NCBI GenBank assembly: GCA_041821185.1
Contig: JBGUBD010000004.1
Location: 372,001-436,000 of the forward strand
Source of the DNA: Phycisphaerales bacterium AB-hyl4
GTDB taxonomy: Bacteria; Planctomycetota; Phycisphaerae; Phycisphaerales; Phycisphaeraceae
Length of the DNA stretch: 64,000 bases
Direction of reading: 5' to 3'
Shown here: positions 34,901 through 43,854 of the stretch, piece after piece
Position numbering within the stretch: the stretch's first letter is position 1
How the letters are laid out: each line of letters begins with the position of its first letter
Notes under the pieces: generated by a model
The model's database searches: none
The model's input: only the letters and a program-made list of their open reading frames with translations
What the model was told of the DNA's origin: nothing
Position numbers and translations under genes: made by a program

Positions 34901-35599
34901 ATGGCCGAGGCGCTGACGATTGATTTTGACAGCCCGGTGCCGCTTTTCCCGCTGGCGAACTGCGTGCTGTTGCCGCATGCGGTCGTGCCGTTGCACATCT
35001 TCGAGCCGCGGTATCGGGCGATGACGCGCGAGGCGTTGGACGAGGCGGGGCTGGTTGCGATGGCGGTGTTTGCCGGCGATGGGTGGAAGCAGGACTACAC
35101 GGGCAACCCGGCGATACGCGAGCATGTCTGCGTGGGCTACCTGGTTCGGCATGAGAAGCTGCCGGGCGGCCGATTCAATGTGTTGATGCAGGGCATTTGC
35201 CGAGCAAAGGTGGTGCGCGAGTTGGAGCATGAGCCTTATCGGCTGGCGATGCTTGAGCCGACGGAGGTCGAAGCACCGATGGAGATTGATCTGTCGGAGC
35301 ATCGCACGCGGATCGAGTCGATGCTCAACGAGCCGGCGCTGAAGTCGCTGGCGTCGGTGCACGCGATGCACCGTTGGCTGAGCGAAGACCTGCCGACGTC
35401 GGCGATGATCGACCTGGCGGCATTGACGCTGAGTCAGATGGTGGACGAGCGTTACGCGATGCTCGCAGAGCCGGACGCGGACAGGCGGGCGCTATGGCTG
35501 GAGCAGTATCTGCGCAAGCTGCGCGAGCTGGTCGAGCAGGCGGATCGGCTGGGGTCGGGCAAGATGGAGGGAGAGCGGTATACGGTTTATCTGAACTGA
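34901..35599 (+). CDS. LON substrate-binding domain protein
   Basis: This 232-residue protein is essentially one LON N-terminal domain: VPLFPLANCVLLPHAVVPLH, then IFEPRYRAMTREAL, VGYLVRHEKLPGGRFNVLMQG and a helical end. It has no AAA or protease domain, so it is a stand-alone LAN/LON-domain protein. These are presumed to bind protein or peptide ligands; the function is unknown. The ATG at 34901 (MAEALTIDF) is chosen because it fits the domain start and a -10 element lies immediately upstream. A tandem GCTGATT array follows its stop. Confidence 0.85.
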   Translation: MAEALTIDFDSPVPLFPLANCVLLPHAVVPLHIFEPRYRAMTREALDEAGLVAMAVFAGDGWKQDYTGNPAIREHVCVGYLVRHEKLPGGRFNVLMQGICRAKVVRELEHEPYRLAMLEPTEVEAPMEIDLSEHRTRIESMLNEPALKSLASVHAMHRWLSEDLPTSAMIDLAALTLSQMVDERYAMLAEPDADRRALWLEQYLRKLRELVEQADRLGSGKMEGERYTVYLN

Positions 35600-35613
35600 C
35601 CGCGGAGGTGGAA

Positions 35614-35646
35614 TTGCTGATTGCTGATTGCTGATTGCTGATTGCC
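35614..35646. repeat. Perfect tandem heptamer array, unit GCTGATT
   Basis: Almost five exact copies of GCTGATT lie in tandem, 15 bp after the LON-domain stop. Unlike the other arrays it has no inverted partner close by. Confidence 0.9.
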
Positions 35647-35714
35647 GGCGGAGCGTATGTGTGGGCATCAGTGAGGGGAAGGTGGGCTGGCCCGCTTGCC
35701 GGCGAGAGGCGACC

Positions 35715-35720
35715 TATAAT
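35715..35720 (+). promoter_or_regulatory. Consensus -10 of a probable leaderless promoter
   Basis: A perfect TATAAT ends 8 bp before the ATG at 35729. The -35 is weak (CCGCTT at 17 bp). Confidence 0.5.
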
Positions 35721-35728
35721 GGTCGTCT

Positions 35729-36637
35729 ATGCCTGCTTCCACTGCATTGATCGTCGGCTGCGGCTACCTCGGCCGTGGGCTTGCCGCCCGGCTCGTTGAG
35801 TTGGGGCAGGTTGTTTATGGCACGACGCGTTCGCCGGACAAGGCCCGCCAGCTTGCGGCGTTGGGCGTACGGCCGATGCTGGTGCACATCACACAGCCCG
35901 TCACGCTCGCAGCGCTCACGCCGGCGATCGAGGCGGAGTCATTGGACGTTTACCACATGATCCCGCCCGGTCGGCCGGGCCAGTCGCCGTCGCCGCGACA
36001 GGTCGTGCTCGGCGGGATTGCCCACGTCGTCAAGGCGCTGCGGCGGGCGAACGTGCGGCGGGCAGTGCTCGTCAGCTCATCCGCGGTGTACGGCCAGCGC
36101 AACGGTCAACTGGTGGACGCCGACACGCCGGCAAAGCCGATCGACGAACGGGGCCGGCTGTTGCTCGAAGGTGAGCAGCTCTGGCTCGCGGCGGGCGAGG
36201 CGTTTCACGTCGTTCGGCTGGCTGGGCTGTACGGGCCCGGCCGAGTCGTCGGCCTCAAGGCGGTGCACGACGGCTCGCCGCTGGTGGGCAACCCGCAGGC
36301 GATGCTGAACCTGTTGCATGTGGACGACGCGGTGGCGTTGCTGCTGGCGATGCGTGACGCCGAGCAGCCGGGGCGGGTGGAGCTGGGATGTGATGGTCAT
36401 CCCGTGCCGCGCGTGGACTATTACGGGCATCTGGCGAAGCTGCTGGACGTGCCCCCGCCACAGGTGCTCGACGATGCCACAGCAGCGCGGATGCTGGGGC
36501 TGAACCTCGATCGGCTACGTCGCAGTTCGTCCAAGGCGCTGGACAACATCGCGACGTGTCGGCGGACGGGCTGGTCGCCTCGCTTCGCCAGCTATCGCGA
36601 CGGGCTGGATGATGCGCTGAGTCGCAGCCGATCGTGA
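35729..36637 (+). CDS. NAD-dependent epimerase/dehydratase family protein (YeeZ-like SDR)
   Basis: The N-terminal Rossmann motif TALIVGCGYLGRGLAARL matches the extended SDR GxxGxxG pattern as in YeeZ-like proteins. VLVSSSAVYGQRNG supplies the Ser and Tyr of the active site, although the YxxxK lysine is not in the usual place. VVRLAGLYGPGR and LNLLHVDDAVALLLAM are family hallmarks. The 302-residue protein likely acts on a nucleotide sugar or a small hydroxyl substrate with NAD(P). The stop overlaps a GTG (GTGA) of the open frame leading into pcrA. Confidence 0.82.
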   Translation: MPASTALIVGCGYLGRGLAARLVELGQVVYGTTRSPDKARQLAALGVRPMLVHITQPVTLAALTPAIEAESLDVYHMIPPGRPGQSPSPRQVVLGGIAHVVKALRRANVRRAVLVSSSAVYGQRNGQLVDADTPAKPIDERGRLLLEGEQLWLAAGEAFHVVRLAGLYGPGRVVGLKAVHDGSPLVGNPQAMLNLLHVDDAVALLLAMRDAEQPGRVELGCDGHPVPRVDYYGHLAKLLDVPPPQVLDDATAARMLGLNLDRLRRSSSKALDNIATCRRTGWSPRFASYRDGLDDALSRSRS

Positions 36638-36705
36638 TCGGCGGTGGCGGTTGTGGTTTGGGCGATCGGAAATCGAAAATCGACCGTGTTACACTGACGC
36701 GTTGC

Positions 36706-39009
36706 ATGAGTGAACTCCCCCCTGCCAACTCGCCGACGACCGTTGAAGACGCCTTGCTGGACGGCTTGACGCCGCCGCAGCGGGAGGCGGTGACGCATGT
36801 CGACGGGCCGATGCTCGTGCTGGCCGGGCCCGGCTCGGGCAAGACTCGGGTGATCACACGGAGGGTGGCGTACCTGGTGCGCGGTGTGGGGATAGCACCG
36901 TGGAACGTGCTGGCGATCACGTTCACCAACAAGGCCGCGGGCGAGATGCGCGAACGCGTGAGCGAACTGCTGAGCGAGCGCGAAGCCCGCGCCGCCACGA
37001 TTGCGACATTTCACAGCCTGTGCGCCCGGCTACTGCGACGGTACGCCGATCGGCTGGGCCTGCCGGCCGGCTATTCGATCTATGACAGCTCCGACCAGCA
37101 GCGCGCGATGAAGCAGGCGCTTAACGATCTGGAGATCAATCCGAAGAACTTTCCGCCGAACTCGATGCTGCACACGATCAGCAATGCGAAAAATGAGTTG
37201 GTTGATGCGGAGGCGTTCGCGCAGACGGCGGGCGACTTTTACAACCGCACCGTGGCGAAGGTGTACAAGAAATACACCCAGATTCTTACGCGAAATCATG
37301 CACTCGACTTCGACGACCTGCTGCTGAAAACCGTGCAACTGCTCAAGCAGCACCCCGAAGTGCTCGCCGAGCTGCGCGAACGTTACCAGTACGTTCTCAT
37401 CGACGAGTATCAGGACACGAACCACGCGCAGTTCATGCTCGCCAACGCGCTGGCCAGCGGACATCAGAACCTCTGCGCCACCGGCGACCCCGACCAGTCC
37501 ATCTACGGCTGGCGCGGCGCGAATATCCGCAACATCCTCGAATTCGAACAGCACTACCCCAATGCGAAAGTGGTCCGCCTCGAGCAGAACTATCGCTCGA
37601 CGAAAAAGATTCTCGCGGCGGCGGACGGCCTGATCCGAAACAACAGCGCCCGCAAGCACAAGCAGCTTTTTACGGACAACGACGACGGCGATCCGGTGCA
37701 GCTTGTCACGATGCAGGACGAGCGACAGGAAGCTCATTGGCTGGTGGAACGGTTTCGCGACCTGCACGTGAACGAGAAGCTCGCGTGGGGCGAGATGGCA
37801 GTGTTTTACCGCATGAACAGCCTGTCGCGCGTGGTGGAAGATGCGCTTCGCGACGCGGGCATGCCGTACCAGATCGCACGGGGGACGGCGTTCTACGATC
37901 GCGCAGAAATCAAGGACGCGGTGGCGTACCTGCGCGTGATTGCGAACCCGGCCGACGAGGTGAACCTGCTGCGGATCATCAACACGCCGACGCGCGGCAT
38001 CGGCAACCAGTCGATCAAGGCGATGCAGGCTCACAGCCTCGCGAGCAACCGCGCGGTCGATGACATCATCCGCGATCCGATGAGCGTACCGGGCCTGAGC
38101 AACCGGGCACAGAACGCGGTGGCGAAGTTTGCGAAAATGGTCGACGAGTGGCGCACCGCGGCGGGGTTGAATGAAGCGCCCGACCTGCTGTTGGGACAGC
38201 AAGGCCTGAGCCCCGCGGCATCGGATGATGAGATTTCGTTGCGCGAGTTGGTGGAGCGCGTTATTACTGAGTCGACGCTCGAAGAGCATTATCGTAAGGA
38301 CAAGTCGGACCCGGACCAGGAACGGCTTGCCAACCTCGGCGAACTGATCAGCTCCGCGCAGCAGTTCGAGGAAGACTACCTCAACGAAGCAGCGGAAGAC
38401 GGCAACGATGCGCCGACGCTGCGCGACAAGCTGCTGGCATTGCTGGAACGCATCAGCCTCGTCAGTGATGTCGACAGCGTCGACCAGGGCGAAGGCGCGG
38501 TGACGCTGATGACGCTGCACGCCGCGAAGGGGCTTGAGTTTCCGATCGTTGCCATGGTCGGCGTGGAAGACGGCCTGCTGCCGCATCAGCGTTCGCAGAA
38601 CGAAGGCGAAAAGGGTGAAGAAGAGGAACGGCGGCTGTGCTTTGTCGGCATGACGCGGGCGATGCGTCGGCTATATATGACGAGCACGCGTTACCGCACG
38701 ATCTTCGGCCAGACGATGCCGGTGATCCCCAGCCGATTCCTCAATGAACTGCCAACTGATGCTATCGAAGTCTGCGACGTGTCCGAAGACGGTGATGACC
38801 CGTTCGGCGATGACTTCGAGCCACATACCTCTGCACGCGAACAAGCGGGCGAGTTCCCGCCGGGCACGCGCGTGCGGCATCCGCAATTCGGCATCGGGCG
38901 TATCATCACGGTCGCACGGTCGGGTTCGCATACGCGGGCGCGGGTGGAATTCAACGCGGCGGGCGTCAAAACGCTGATCCTGCAATACGCCCGACTGGAA
39001 AAGGTTTGA
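36706..39009 (+). CDS. pcrA: UvrD/Rep-family DNA helicase PcrA
   Basis: All SF1A helicase motifs are present in 767 residues. They include Q motif LTPPQREAV, Walker A AGPGSGKTR, Ia ITFTNKAAGEM, II LIDEYQDTN, III GDPDQSIYGWRGA, IV RLEQNYRS, V VTLMTLHAAKGLEF and VI EERRLCFVGMTRAMRRL. The C-terminal PcrA/UvrD Tudor-like domain is present (GTRVRHPQFGIGRIITV), which contacts RNA polymerase. It unwinds DNA 3'-5' in nucleotide excision repair and displaces RecA. The start at 36706 (MSELPPAN) is preferred; an in-frame GTG at 36634 overlapping the epimerase stop would add 24 non-conserved residues. Confidence 0.95.
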   Translation: MSELPPANSPTTVEDALLDGLTPPQREAVTHVDGPMLVLAGPGSGKTRVITRRVAYLVRGVGIAPWNVLAITFTNKAAGEMRERVSELLSEREARAATIATFHSLCARLLRRYADRLGLPAGYSIYDSSDQQRAMKQALNDLEINPKNFPPNSMLHTISNAKNELVDAEAFAQTAGDFYNRTVAKVYKKYTQILTRNHALDFDDLLLKTVQLLKQHPEVLAELRERYQYVLIDEYQDTNHAQFMLANALASGHQNLCATGDPDQSIYGWRGANIRNILEFEQHYPNAKVVRLEQNYRSTKKILAAADGLIRNNSARKHKQLFTDNDDGDPVQLVTMQDERQEAHWLVERFRDLHVNEKLAWGEMAVFYRMNSLSRVVEDALRDAGMPYQIARGTAFYDRAEIKDAVAYLRVIANPADEVNLLRIINTPTRGIGNQSIKAMQAHSLASNRAVDDIIRDPMSVPGLSNRAQNAVAKFAKMVDEWRTAAGLNEAPDLLLGQQGLSPAASDDEISLRELVERVITESTLEEHYRKDKSDPDQERLANLGELISSAQQFEEDYLNEAAEDGNDAPTLRDKLLALLERISLVSDVDSVDQGEGAVTLMTLHAAKGLEFPIVAMVGVEDGLLPHQRSQNEGEKGEEEERRLCFVGMTRAMRRLYMTSTRYRTIFGQTMPVIPSRFLNELPTDAIEVCDVSEDGDDPFGDDFEPHTSAREQAGEFPPGTRVRHPQFGIGRIITVARSGSHTRARVEFNAAGVKTLILQYARLEKV

Positions 39010-39014
39010 AACAC

Positions 39015-39752
39015 ATGCCCCGCACGCGCATCAAAATCTGTGGCATTCACGATCTGGCCTCGGCGGACGCCGCAGTCGAGGCCGGCGCTGACGCGGTGGG
39101 GTTGGTGTTTGTGCGCGACTCGGCAAGGCGGGTGACGGTGAAGGTGGCGCAACAGATCGTACAACGCTTGCCGGCTTTCGTTGAACCGGTGGGTCTGTTT
39201 GCCGATGCGCCGACGCGGCACATTCGGGAAGTGGCGTCGGCGGTGGGGCTGCGGACCGTGCAGTTGCATGGTGAGGAACACCCGGGCGACGTAGCGGCGC
39301 TAAACGATCTGCGTGTGATCAAGGCGGTGGCGTTTCATCCAAGCCTGGTGGTGGAATCGGTCGGGCCTTGGCAGCGCGAGCGATTGACGAATCTGGCAGC
39401 GGTGTTGTTCGACACGCCGCCGCCGTTGGCGGTGACGCGTGAAGGTCAGTCATCTGCGGCGGGGAAACCGGCGTTGCTCGGCGGGTCCGGCCGAGCGTTT
39501 GACTGGCATGCGCTGGCGGAGCGTTGCGCGGACGAGACGCTGTCGGCGTTGCCGCCGCTGGTACTCGCGGGCGGGTTGACGCCGGAGAATGTGGCGAAGG
39601 CGATATCGGTGGTGCGCCCGTATGCGGTAGACGTATCAAGCGGGGTGGAGTCGTCGCGCGGGGTGAAGGATGTGAGTCGGATTCGCGCGTTTGTCGAAGC
39701 CGTGATGGGTGCGGATGCACAGCGCGGGGCGGTGGGGCATCGGCAGGGGTAG
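39015..39752 (+). CDS. trpF: Phosphoribosylanthranilate isomerase
   Basis: The TIM-barrel motifs of TrpF are complete: RIKICGIHDLASADAA with the catalytic Cys, GADAVGLVFVRDSARRV, VGLFADAP, LRTVQLHGEE, the catalytic Asp in VLFDTPP, PLVLAGGLTPENV and VDVSSGVESSRGVKD. It is slightly longer (245 residues) than usual because of a stretch before the Asp strand and an acidic C-terminus. It converts PRA to CdRP in tryptophan synthesis. The start (MPRTRIKICG) follows the pcrA stop by 5 bp, with AAAAGG upstream; a TTG overlapping that stop is an alternative. No other trp gene is adjacent. Confidence 0.95.
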   Translation: MPRTRIKICGIHDLASADAAVEAGADAVGLVFVRDSARRVTVKVAQQIVQRLPAFVEPVGLFADAPTRHIREVASAVGLRTVQLHGEEHPGDVAALNDLRVIKAVAFHPSLVVESVGPWQRERLTNLAAVLFDTPPPLAVTREGQSSAAGKPALLGGSGRAFDWHALAERCADETLSALPPLVLAGGLTPENVAKAISVVRPYAVDVSSGVESSRGVKDVSRIRAFVEAVMGADAQRGAVGHRQG

Positions 39753-39759
39753 GCGCAAC

Positions 39760-39788
39760 AAAGCCCAGGCATGCCATGCCTGGGCTTT
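39760..39788. terminator. Bidirectional terminator between trpF and ispH
   Basis: AAAGCCCAGGCATG/CATGCCTGGGCTTT is a perfect inverted repeat in the 59-bp gap between convergent genes, with A/T-rich ends on both sides. Confidence 0.8.
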
Positions 39789-39811
39789 ACTGTTTGGTGT
39801 GCGTTGGCAAA

Positions 39812-40753
39812 TCAGGCGTTCGATTTCGCCAGCACGCGTAGGCTCACGGGGAGGTTGAAGTGCATGTTTTCTTCGACCACGTGGGACTCTTCCGCCTCGC
39901 CGCCGTGCGTGTCGATCAATTCCTGAATGATTTCCTGCACGAGGTACTCGGGTGCGGACGCGCCGGCGGTAACGAGCACTAAATTGACGCCGTCGAACCA
40001 TTCGCTTTGCAGTTCGCGTTTGTCGTCGAGCAGGTGAGCCCGCGTGCCGGTGGTTTCGCTGATCTCGGTCAGGCGGACGGAGTTGGAGCTGTTCTTTGAA
40101 CCTACGACGAGGACGAGGTCAACGCTCTCGGCCAGGGCGCGGACGGCATGCTGGCGATTGGTGGTCGCGTAGCAGATATCTTCGCTGGGCGGCTGCTTGA
40201 CCTGCGGGTAGCGGGCCTTGATCGCGTTGATGATGCGGTTTGCGTCGTCCATGCTCAGCGTGGTCTGCGTGAGGTAGACGAGTTTGTCATCCTGCGTGAA
40301 CGGGAGCTTGTCGACGTCTTCTGGGCTTTCGACGATGGTGATCGCGCCGGGCGCTTCGCCGACCGTGCCTTCGACTTCGTCGTGGCCGGCATGTCCGACG
40401 AGCAGGATGTTGAAGCCCTGCCTTGCATAGCGAACGGCCTCCATGTGGACTTTGGTGACCAGCGGGCAGGTCGCGTCAATCATGGTGCAGCCACGGTCCT
40501 TGGCGGCCTGGCGGACAGCGGGGCTGACGCCGTGGGCGCTGAAGATGACGGTGGCGCCGGCGGGCACTTCGTCAATGGTGTCGACGAATGTGACGCCTTC
40601 ATGGACGAAACGGTCCACGACGTGGCGGTTGTGGACGATCTCGTGATAGACGTAGAGCGGCGTGCCGACGATCTTGAGCGCCTCTTCGACGGTCAGAATC
40701 GCCATGTTCACGCCGGCACAGAATCCGCGGGGGTTGGCGAGGACAATTTTCAT
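39812..40753 (-). CDS. ispH: 4-hydroxy-3-methylbut-2-enyl diphosphate reductase
   Basis: This 313-residue protein starts MKIVLANPRGFCAGVNMAI, with the first [4Fe-4S] cysteine. It has VYHEIVHNRHVV, FSAHGVSPAV, the second Cys in MIDATCPLVTKVH, VGHAGHDEVEGTVGE, and the third Cys in EDICYATTNRQHAV, then GSKNSSNSVRL. It makes IPP and DMAPP in the last step of the MEP isoprenoid pathway. The upstream open stretch to 40888 runs through the tandem octamer repeat and is not coding. It converges on trpF. Confidence 0.95.
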   Translation of the reverse strand: MKIVLANPRGFCAGVNMAILTVEEALKIVGTPLYVYHEIVHNRHVVDRFVHEGVTFVDTIDEVPAGATVIFSAHGVSPAVRQAAKDRGCTMIDATCPLVTKVHMEAVRYARQGFNILLVGHAGHDEVEGTVGEAPGAITIVESPEDVDKLPFTQDDKLVYLTQTTLSMDDANRIINAIKARYPQVKQPPSEDICYATTNRQHAVRALAESVDLVLVVGSKNSSNSVRLTEISETTGTRAHLLDDKRELQSEWFDGVNLVLVTAGASAPEYLVQEIIQELIDTHGGEAEESHVVEENMHFNLPVSLRVLAKSNA

Positions 40754-40792
40754 ATTGCTCCATGGTAGCGGAGCGCGGGGTGGGAGATCAAA

Positions 40793-40932
40793 AAATTTGG
40801 TGATTTGGTGATCTGGCGATTTGGTGAAGCGCCGGAACGGAAGGCGGGCGGGGGTCGGGCCTCGAGCGGTCTTCGGCGTGCCTTTCACTTCACCAAATCA
40901 CCAGATCACCAAATCGCCAAATCGCCAAATCA
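40793..40932. repeat. Inverted pair of tandem octamers, unit TTTGGTGA
   Basis: The left arm (about 40793-40829) has four units TTTGGTGA/TTTGGTGA/TCTGGCGA/TTTGGTGA. The right arm (40886-40932) is the reverse complement with five to six units (CACCAAAT/CACCAGAT/CGCCAAAT). The spacer is about 57 bp. The right arm abuts and includes the SulP stop codon, so it begins exactly where coding ends. Confidence 0.88.
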
Positions 40933-42729
40933 GATCTCGTACGCCCATTCTTCGGTTTCTTCGACTTCGGTGAGCTCGCGGTCGACGTCGAGGCTGGCGC
41001 CGACGAGGATTTTGGCGCGGTGCATGGCTCGTTTGGCGCTGGTGAACACGCCATACTCGGCGGGGAAGACGTTGTCCTCACCGATGAGTTTGACGAGGCC
41101 GAAGGCTTTGAGGCGGTCGTAGAGTTCGGGTCGCAGGCCGCAGAGCAGGACGTGGCCGCCCTTTCGCTGCATCTGCTGGACGAAGCGTTCGAGCACGCTC
41201 AAGACGGTGGCGTCGAGCGAGTGGGTGCGTTTGAGGCGGAGGATGACCACCCGTGCGCCGCTGTTGGCGACGCTGGTGAGGCGATCCTGCAACTCGTCGG
41301 CGAGGCCGAAGAACAGGTCGCCTTCGACCTGGAGGAACATGACTTTCTTCTGGCCAGCTCGATCGCGGACGGGGCGTTCGACGAACGGGCCGCCTGGCGT
41401 GCGGACCATCTCGGCGATGTGCAGTTGGCTGGCGCGGCGGAGGTAGAGGGCGATGTTCAGGAAAATGCCAATGAACACCGCATAGGCCAACGGCACGATC
41501 AGCGTCGCGACAAGCGTGCCGAGGCAGACCATCGCGTCGGCACGCTGGCTGTGCAGCAGACGGCGGATGTAGGCCCAGTCGATCAGACTCCAGGCGATGA
41601 CGAACAACACGGCGGCGATGGCGGTCATCGGCACGTATCGCGCTGCCGGGGCGAACAGCAGAAAGATCACCAGCACGAACAAGCCGTTGTAAATACCCGC
41701 GAAGGCGGTGCGAGCGCCGGCATACTCCGCCAATGCCGTTCGCCCGAAACTCGCCGAACCGGGAATGCACGAAAGGAAACTGCCGGCCGTGTTGACCACG
41801 CCCTGCGCGAACAGTTCCTGGTTCGCGGAGATGCGTTCGCCCCCACGTCGGGCCGCGGTGGCTTTGCCGATGGCGTAGACCTCGATCAGCCCGAGTAGCG
41901 CTAGCGCAAGCGCCCCGGCGAACAGCGTTTCGACGTCGCTCAGCGAAAAGCTGGGCATGCTGGGCGCGGGCAGGCCGGCGGGGATTGCGCCGATCAACGT
42001 CATGTCAGCCTCGGTCCAGCCCATCGTCCAGACGATCGCAGCGGTGATGACAATCGCAAGCAACGGCCCCGGCATGAGCACGGAAATCGCCCGCGAGCCG
42101 ATCACCACGGCCAGCGCCAGCAGGCCGAGCGCGACCGCCCACGGATTGATCTCATGCAGATGATTGGAAAGCCCCTGTGCGATGCCCAGCAGCCCCGGCC
42201 AGGTCACTTCGCCGCGATCGACACGAAAGCCGAGGAAGCCGCCGATCTGTCCCGCAGCGATGAGGATGCCCGCGCCGGCAGTGAAGCCGACGATCACACT
42301 CTGGCTGACATAGCGCACCATGTTGCCCAGGCGCGCCCCGGCCATGGCGAACTGGAGAACACCTTTGATCAGCGCCAGCGCGAGCACCATCTGCACGTAA
42401 AGCGCTTCGTTGCCGGGGTCGACCAGCCGCATGACGATGGAGGCGACGAGCAGGCTTTGCGTGTTGATCGGCCCGAGCGCAAGCAGCGGCTGAGAGCTGA
42501 GCAGCGAGCCGATCAGCGCGTAGAAGATGAGCGTATAGATGCCGTAGACCGGCGGCACGCCGGCGATGATGGCGTAGGCCATCGACTGCGGAATGGCGAC
42601 CACGGCAACGGTCAGCCCGGCGAGGCCGTCGGCGCGGGCGGTGGCGAGACTGTAGTGGCGCACGGTATGACTTAGCCGATGGATCGGCCGCAGGATCGGT
42701 GTGATCAGGCTATTGCGCAGATTCGTCAT
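40930..42729 (-). CDS. SulP-family anion transporter with STAS domain
   Basis: The 599-residue protein carries the SulP/SLC26 core: GLTVAVVAIPQSMAYAIIAG, PPVYGIYTLIFYALIGSLLSS-type strands, NQELFAQGVVN and GSASFGRTA with multiple transmembrane helices. A C-terminal STAS domain follows (FLQVEGDLFFGLADEL, VVILRLKRTHSLDATVL). Family members move sulfate, bicarbonate or other anions; the substrate is not deducible. The ATG at 42729 (MTNLRNSLI) matches the family start better than one 28 codons upstream. Its 3' end lies in an octamer repeat, and it is divergent from the second sigma factor gene. Confidence 0.88.
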   Translation of the reverse strand: MTNLRNSLITPILRPIHRLSHTVRHYSLATARADGLAGLTVAVVAIPQSMAYAIIAGVPPVYGIYTLIFYALIGSLLSSQPLLALGPINTQSLLVASIVMRLVDPGNEALYVQMVLALALIKGVLQFAMAGARLGNMVRYVSQSVIVGFTAGAGILIAAGQIGGFLGFRVDRGEVTWPGLLGIAQGLSNHLHEINPWAVALGLLALAVVIGSRAISVLMPGPLLAIVITAAIVWTMGWTEADMTLIGAIPAGLPAPSMPSFSLSDVETLFAGALALALLGLIEVYAIGKATAARRGGERISANQELFAQGVVNTAGSFLSCIPGSASFGRTALAEYAGARTAFAGIYNGLFVLVIFLLFAPAARYVPMTAIAAVLFVIAWSLIDWAYIRRLLHSQRADAMVCLGTLVATLIVPLAYAVFIGIFLNIALYLRRASQLHIAEMVRTPGGPFVERPVRDRAGQKKVMFLQVEGDLFFGLADELQDRLTSVANSGARVVILRLKRTHSLDATVLSVLERFVQQMQRKGGHVLLCGLRPELYDRLKAFGLVKLIGEDNVFPAEYGVFTSAKRAMHRAKILVGASLDVDRELTEVEETEEWAYEI

Positions 42730-42960
42730 GATCGCTACAACCCGGCGGTGTTCACGCTCATAAGACCCGTACGCCAGCGTAGCAAGTCGCGTGTGGGGAT
42801 GCAGGTTTAACAATCGGCTCGTTCATCTCAAGCCGACCGGCGATCGGGCCGACCATAAGAGCAAGCCTCAGTCGACGACACGTTCACCCGCCACAGGAGG
42901 CGCAGCCATCGATCGGCTGGGCATGGCGAATTCAAGGCATGGGGGGGGGAAGCTCGCACG

Positions 42961-43845
42961 ATGAGATCCAACGGCGTCAAGAACGACCTCGAACTGTACT
43001 TGCGACAGATCGACCAGACGCCGCTGCTTACGGCCGAGGAGGAGAAGGCCCTGAGTCGGCGGATCATCGAACACAACTGCCCCGAGGCACGCGAGCGGAT
43101 GATCCGCGCCAACTTGCGCCTCGTGGTCAGTGTCGCCAAGCGTTACAACAACCGCGGCCTGCCATTGCAAGACCTGATCGAAGAGGGCAACCTCGGTCTG
43201 CTGCGCGGCGTGGAAGGCTTCGACCCCGACCAGGGGGCTCGCTTTTCCACCTATGCCTGCTGGTGGATCAAACAGGCGATCAAACGGGCGCTCATTAACG
43301 CGGTGCAGCCGATTCACATCCCCGCGTATATGGTGGAGCTGATCGCCCGATGGAAGCGTGTGTCGCGCGAGTTCGAAGAAGAGCATGGCCGATCGCCGAG
43401 CATTGACGAACTGGCCGTGGCGATGGATTTGCCGCCGCGCAAGGTGCGGTTTATCCGCAAAGCGGTGCGTGCATACCAGCGGCCGGCGCAGTCGGACGGC
43501 AATGGCGAAGACGCGCCGATGCTCTCAGAACTGTTGCAGGACAACAAAAACCTGCCGCCGGACGAGCAGGCTTTGCATCATGAAGACCTGGCTACGATCA
43601 GCCTGTTGCTCGAAGCGATCGACGACCGCGAAGCGACCATTCTCCGCCTTCGCTACGGCCTGGACGACGAGGAACCGCTGACCCTGAAAGAAATCGGCGA
43701 GCGTGTCGGCCTGACACGCGAGCGCGTACGGCAGATCGAGATCGCAGCGCTGCGCAAGCTCAACCAGCGCCTCAGCAGCGATCGACCGCTGGCCGCGATT
43801 CGTGCCATGCGGAACAGTGAAAAGAATCTGACCCAGTCGGCCTGA
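42961..43845 (+). CDS. RpoD/RpoS-type sigma-70 factor
   Basis: Regions 1.2 to 4.2 are present in 294 residues: DLELYLRQIDQTPLLTAEEE, LRLVVSVAKRYNNRG, DLIEEGNLGLLRGVEGF, ARFSTYACWWIKQAIKRAL with both melting tryptophans, region 3 (HIPAYMVELIARWKRVSREF) and LTLKEIGERVGLTRERVRQIE. It lacks region 1.1, as group 2 sigma factors do, so it is probably an RpoS-like or secondary housekeeping-type factor. The ribosome site is a purine-rich GGGGGGGGAAG about 8 nt from the ATG. Confidence 0.92.
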   Translation: MRSNGVKNDLELYLRQIDQTPLLTAEEEKALSRRIIEHNCPEARERMIRANLRLVVSVAKRYNNRGLPLQDLIEEGNLGLLRGVEGFDPDQGARFSTYACWWIKQAIKRALINAVQPIHIPAYMVELIARWKRVSREFEEEHGRSPSIDELAVAMDLPPRKVRFIRKAVRAYQRPAQSDGNGEDAPMLSELLQDNKNLPPDEQALHHEDLATISLLLEAIDDREATILRLRYGLDDEEPLTLKEIGERVGLTRERVRQIEIAALRKLNQRLSSDRPLAAIRAMRNSEKNLTQSA

Positions 43846-43854
43846 CCGCCCCGC

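Noticed and set aside
36634..36705. GTG start of pcrA overlapping the epimerase stop (GTGA)
   Set aside because: The 24 extra codons are not conserved and cross a degenerate AATCGAAA repeat; the ATG at 36706 has a -10-like TACACT (36690-36695) close upstream and fits the family start.
37030..38586. A 518-codon minus-strand frame within pcrA
   Set aside because: It is antisense to all helicase motifs of pcrA and has no recognisable domain.
35614..40932. Tandem short repeats as a CRISPR array
   Set aside because: The units are 7-8 bp with no spacers, and there are no cas genes.
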